Origin: Moraxellaceae bacterium
GTDB taxonomy: Bacteria; Pseudomonadota; Gammaproteobacteria; Pseudomonadales; Moraxellaceae
Direction of reading: 5' to 3'
DNA length: 64,000 nt
NCBI GenBank assembly: GCA_004173455.1
Contig: SECL01000010.1
Coordinates: 1-64,000, forward strand
Both the position numbers and the translations under genes were made by a program. The notes under the pieces were generated by a model that was given only the letters and a program-made list of their open reading frames with translations, was not told the DNA's origin and searched no databases. Below, piece by piece: positions 61,166 through 64,000 of this stretch (positions are counted from its first letter, which is position 1; every line of letters begins with the position of its first letter).

Positions 61166-62041
61166 ATGCCTGATTTAATCCCGTACAAGGGCCGGTTTGC
61201 GCCATCGCCAACCGGCCCTTTGCATTTTGGTTCACTGCTTACCGCGCTGGCAAGCTTTTGTGAAGCCAAAGCACATGCTGGCCAGTGGCTGCTGCGCATT
61301 GAAGACACTGATATTCCACGCATTCAGCCCGGTGCAGAAACTGCGATTTTAACCGCGCTGGGGGCCTTTGGGTTTGAGTGGGATGAGGAAGTTGTTTTTC
61401 AGCGCCAACGCCTTGCACTATACGAAGCCGCTTTAGAACAATTACAACAGCATGACCTAATTTATGCCTGCCAGTGTAGCCGTAAGCAGCTCACAGGCTT
61501 GACCACCTATCCGCAAACCTGTCGCACTTTAAACCTGCCATTTGAGCAGCATGCCATACGTTTGAAAACCCTTACCCAAACCATTTGTTTTGATGATCTG
61601 ATTCAGGGTCATTGCTGCGAAAATTTAAGCCAGACCACGGGTGACTTTGTGCTCAAACGCCGTGATGGCATTATTAGCTACCAGTTGGCAGTAGTGGTCG
61701 ATGATGCACTGCAAGGCATTACGCATGTGGTGCGTGGGGCTGATTTGCTGGACAACACGTCGCGGCAAATCTGGCTAGGACAATGCCTTAATGTTCCACA
61801 ACTCCACTACTGTCATATTCCGCTGGCGATGAATGAGCAAGGTCAGAAGTTGTCTAAACAAAATCTGGCTAAGCCCTTGGATTTAAAGCAAGCGCCGCAG
61901 TTAATTCAGCAGGCGTTGCAGGCGCTTAATCAACCGGATGTTGAGGTGGATAGCCCTAAGAAGATGTTGGCGCAGGCGGTGAGTCAGTGGGATATAGGGA
62001 AAGTTGTAAAGAAGATTCAATTAGTAGAAAGTTTTGAGTAA
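61166..62041 (+). CDS. gluQ: Glutamyl-queuosine tRNA(Asp) synthetase
   Basis: A 291-residue paralogue of the GltX catalytic half that attaches glutamate to queuosine in tRNA-Asp. GRFAPSPTGPLHFGSLLTAL carries the HIGH-type site (HFGS), and a CQC...C zinc-type segment starts near residue 102. The KMSKS-like loop is QKLSKQN, and there is no anticodon-binding domain, as expected. It starts 14 bases after dksA and is probably cotranscribed. Confidence 0.95.
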   Translation: MPDLIPYKGRFAPSPTGPLHFGSLLTALASFCEAKAHAGQWLLRIEDTDIPRIQPGAETAILTALGAFGFEWDEEVVFQRQRLALYEAALEQLQQHDLIYACQCSRKQLTGLTTYPQTCRTLNLPFEQHAIRLKTLTQTICFDDLIQGHCCENLSQTTGDFVLKRRDGIISYQLAVVVDDALQGITHVVRGADLLDNTSRQIWLGQCLNVPQLHYCHIPLAMNEQGQKLSKQNLAKPLDLKQAPQLIQQALQALNQPDVEVDSPKKMLAQAVSQWDIGKVVKKIQLVESFE

Positions 62042-62078
62042 TATCATACAATTATGGAAAATTTCTTAAGATTCTTCT

Positions 62079-62567
62079 CTACCTATACCTTACACTTTTT
62101 GTTAATTTACTTTTGAATTTAATTTCATAAACCTCATCACCCATAAACCAGCAATAATTATCATCCCCTTCATCAATATCAGTTATATCGCAAAATATTT
62201 CAAATACTATGCCATTATCAAAATGAATTTTTAGATCATAATTTATAGGATTCAAATTTAATCTTAGCACCCTAGAGCTTCGAAATAGATTTAAGCCATT
62301 TAACATTGGCCCGTTTCTATTATTCGAATCTCGCCAACTACATATCACAGCATTCGAACTTGAAACCCGCCATGCACAATAAACCATCAATATAATTTCA
62401 GCGTCATATTTTCTTTCCTCCTCTGTTAGATTTGGGTTTTTTACATTTTTCTTTCTCAGCATTTTTTTACCAAAACCAAGAGATACAATAGAGCCTGTCC
62501 CTTTTCCTGCAATGATAAGCCAGCATTCTTCTCCTAAAATATTTTTGAATGAAGATTCCAGTTCCAT
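62079..62567 (-). CDS. Uncharacterised AT-rich protein
   Basis: A 162-residue soluble protein with no recognised family. The N-terminal half has FKNILGEECWLIIAGKGTGS and a strongly basic segment (KKMLRKKNVKNPN). The C-terminal half is beta-like and acidic (IHFDNGIVFEIFCDITDIDEGDDNYCWFMGDEVYEI region; core EGDDNYCWFMGDEVYE). Its size, acidity and AT-rich accessory setting resemble polymorphic-toxin immunity proteins, but no toxin is nearby, so this is only an impression. AGGA lies eleven bases before the ATG. Convergent with gluQ. Confidence 0.6.
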   Translation of the reverse strand: MELESSFKNILGEECWLIIAGKGTGSIVSLGFGKKMLRKKNVKNPNLTEEERKYDAEIILMVYCAWRVSSSNAVICSWRDSNNRNGPMLNGLNLFRSSRVLRLNLNPINYDLKIHFDNGIVFEIFCDITDIDEGDDNYCWFMGDEVYEIKFKSKLTKSVRYR

Positions 62568-62711
62568 AATTAAACTTTTCCTTTTTGATTTATTTTACAA
62601 TTCTTTGAACTTCATTATAAATATAGCATTGGCCAGAAATTTTCTTGTATATTTACCACAGCATCACCAATTACAAAATTAGTCTAAGACAACTATATTA
62701 AGGACTTCCTA

Positions 62712-63137
62712 ATGATAGCTATATATCCACCAGTTCTAGATCCAAAACTTATTGGTACCTATCCTGCTCTCACTAAAGCCGGTGGTGGCTACGTTTGGGA
62801 TGCTGTACTTGAATATCGGGTGTGGTGTCATCCTGAGCAGGACGCTCCAGATGAAGATAGCGATTACTATTATTACTTTGATAACTATGAAGAAGCGTTG
62901 CTTTTTTCCGAACAGATGGCTGCCGCAGAAGAACCTTTAGCACTTGTTCTTCAACGAGAGTATATCGATGAACCAGAGCCTGGTCAGTATGTACATTTTA
63001 AAGAAGAACGAATAACCGAATGGCCTGCTGCTTTTCTCAGCCGGCCTCAAAGAAATGAACGAACGATCCCTGATTTTATGGATCCCAATGCCCCAACTAA
63101 TCGATTAGACATATTACGTGGAATAGCTATTCCATAA
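62712..63137 (+). CDS. Conserved small protein of unknown function, paired with an RraB-like gene
   Basis: A 141-residue acidic, aromatic-rich protein (YYYYFDNYEEALLFSEQ, LVLQREYIDEPEPGQYVH, ITEWPAAFLSRP, IPDFMDPNAPTNRLDILRG). Close relatives occur in several proteobacteria, where I recall them carrying an acetyltransferase label; no GNAT motif is visible here, so I do not use that name. AGGA lies eight bases before the ATG. It is followed 42 bases later by the RraB-like gene, and the two look like one operon in an AT-rich pocket. Confidence 0.7.
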   Translation: MIAIYPPVLDPKLIGTYPALTKAGGGYVWDAVLEYRVWCHPEQDAPDEDSDYYYYFDNYEEALLFSEQMAAAEEPLALVLQREYIDEPEPGQYVHFKEERITEWPAAFLSRPQRNERTIPDFMDPNAPTNRLDILRGIAIP

Positions 63138-63179
63138 CTATTAAAACTCTTACGACTAACTTTTACATTAGGAAGTTTT

Positions 63180-63524
63180 ATGAATCGTGACTATGCACAG
63201 TACCCAAATGATGAAAATGGCGATATTTTATGGAATATGAATCAGGGCGGCGATAATTTTTCTACGCCTCGCGAAGTAGATTTTTCAATCATATTTCCAA
63301 CTGAAGAGTCAGCTTTGGAATTTGCAATTCATCTACTTCGCAATGAACAAAAGGTGTCATTTACAACTTACGAAGAACACCCTGAACTGCCATGGCAAGT
63401 TCAAGCCCACCCAATTCTGGTGCCAACCCATGCAAATATTTCGAGCTATGAAAGCCAGCTTGCACAGGATGCTGCATCACTGGGTGGGCGTAATGACGGC
63501 TGGGGATGTTTTGCACAGGATTGA
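63180..63524 (+). CDS. RraB-like protein (ribonuclease E inhibitor B superfamily)
   Basis: A 114-residue protein matching the RraB domain pattern. It has YPNDENGDILWNMNQGGDNFS, DFSIIFPTEESALEFAIHL, then LPWQVQAHPILVPTHANISSYESQL and the ending GGRNDGWGCF. In E. coli RraB binds RNase E and shifts mRNA decay. Here the protein is the short stand-alone form and sits beside an unknown partner gene rather than at the usual rraB locus, so RNase E control is not shown. AGGA lies six to seven bases before the ATG. Confidence 0.78.
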   Translation: MNRDYAQYPNDENGDILWNMNQGGDNFSTPREVDFSIIFPTEESALEFAIHLLRNEQKVSFTTYEEHPELPWQVQAHPILVPTHANISSYESQLAQDAASLGGRNDGWGCFAQD

Positions 63525-63550
63525 AATTTCAATACCATTAGTAAAAAGAA

Positions 63551-63573
63551 AAAGGCAGCAAATGCTACCTTTT
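63551..63573 (-). terminator. Intrinsic terminator after ftsW
   Basis: A 10-bp stem (63551-63560 with 63563-63572, one G-U pair in the minus-strand RNA, 2-base loop) running into a T-rich stretch on the minus strand. It lies about 20 bases after the ftsW stop. Confidence 0.7.
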
Positions 63574-63592
63574 ATAATTACTGCTAACTCAA

Positions 63593-64000
63593 TCAACTCT
63601 CACGAACCGTAGCCGTTTCACTGGTTTCCCGCTCAATGCGCAAAATCACCCCAATCATCATCAGTGACACCACCAGCGCCGTACCGCCATAGCTGATAAA
63701 TGGCAGGGTCAGGCCCTTGGTTGGCATTAATCCCATGTTCATGCCGCCATTGACGCAAATCTGAATCACAAAAATCACTGAAATGCCGTACGCCAGATAG
63801 CCCGCACGCAAGTGGTTGTTTTTGAGTGCCAGATAGCCAATGCGCATACAAGACCCTACCATCAAAAATGACAGGGTAAACAGAATGGAAATGCCGACAA
63901 AACCCAGTTCTTCGCCCACAATTGCCAGCATAAAGTCGGTGTGTGCTTCGGGCAGGTAAGACAGTTTTTGCACGCTATGGCCAAGCCCTGTGCCTGTCCA
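63593..64000 (-). CDS. ftsW: Peptidoglycan glycosyltransferase FtsW, C-terminal part (cut by window end)
   Basis: The last 136 codons of a SEDS-family protein; the frame is open to the window edge with no start. GTGLGHSVQKLSYLPEAHTDFMLAIVGEELGF and later NMGLMPTKGLTLPFISYGGTALV are the SEDS signatures (short cores: LPEAHTDF, PFISYGGT). FtsW polymerises septal glycan with FtsI. FtsW and RodA share these motifs. FtsW is preferred because of the QKLSYLPEAHTDF form and the RIERET-type tail, but RodA is not fully excluded. It lies far from the rsmH-mraY cluster, on the same strand. Confidence 0.85.
   Translation of the reverse strand, partial: WTGTGLGHSVQKLSYLPEAHTDFMLAIVGEELGFVGISILFTLSFLMVGSCMRIGYLALKNNHLRAGYLAYGISVIFVIQICVNGGMNMGLMPTKGLTLPFISYGGTALVVSLMMIGVILRIERETSETATVRES

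Overview
The window looks like chromosomal DNA of a gammaproteobacterium of the family Moraxellaceae, near Acinetobacter or Alkanindiges. This is inferred from gene order and family content: ponA divergent from pilMNOPQ-aroK-aroB-SPOR-gltB-gltD, a shortened cell-wall cluster rsmH-ftsL-ftsI-murE-murF-mraY without mraZ, argH divergent from algZ-algR-hemC-hemD-hemX-hemY, and dksA-gluQ. No insertion sequence, phage gene or CRISPR array was seen. Almost all of it is housekeeping DNA. The visibly AT-rich stretches, at about 1-740 and 62050-63540, are accessory in character.

Layout: 71-1214, an AT-rich isoprenylcysteine-methyltransferase-like membrane protein beside the type IV pilin gene pilA, which has a good sigma-54 promoter candidate. 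1483-5046, a lemA and double TPM-domain cluster and a COG3687-type hydrolase. 5228-11216, glutamate synthase (gltD, gltB). 11698-19552, SPOR protein, aroB, aroK and the pilus assembly operon pilMNOPQ (read right to left), divergent from ponA (PBP1a). 22533-24252, rlmA and an unrecognised gene. 24416-31736, peptidoglycan precursor and septation genes. 32137-33852, a BON-MscS fusion channel. 33941-41602, a 2553-residue BapA-type adhesin with 22 Ig-like repeats. 41743-43515, gltX followed by tRNA-Ala(GGC) and tRNA-Glu(TTC). 43717-50495, a thioesterase, the heme operon hemCDXY and the AlgZ/AlgR two-component system. 50574-54772, argH, yggX, a DUF805 gene with a damaged 5' end, a small exported protein and phoU. 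54906-58733, a TolC-family protein and a TPP-riboswitch-controlled thiC. 58860-62041, nudF, cpdA, dksA and gluQ. 62079-63524, three accessory genes including an RraB-like one. 63593 to the window end, the C-terminal part of ftsW.

How it fits together: several loci bear on type IV pili and surface life: the pilin, its alignment and secretin complex, AlgZ/AlgR (which controls twitching in Pseudomonas), CpdA (cAMP turnover, the Vfr pathway in relatives) and the giant adhesin. Glutamate supply (gltBD), GltX, tRNA-Glu and GluQ share glutamate and glutamyl-tRNA chemistry, and hemCDXY carries the heme pathway onward from porphobilinogen.

The most unusual signal is just upstream of hemX. A degenerate 14-bp tandem repeat with an ATG in every unit creates five 4-5-codon reading frames, preceded by an 11-codon one. 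Each frame overlaps the next through ATGA or TGATG, and the last overlaps the hemX start codon. It looks like a translational relay leader. I know of no description of it.
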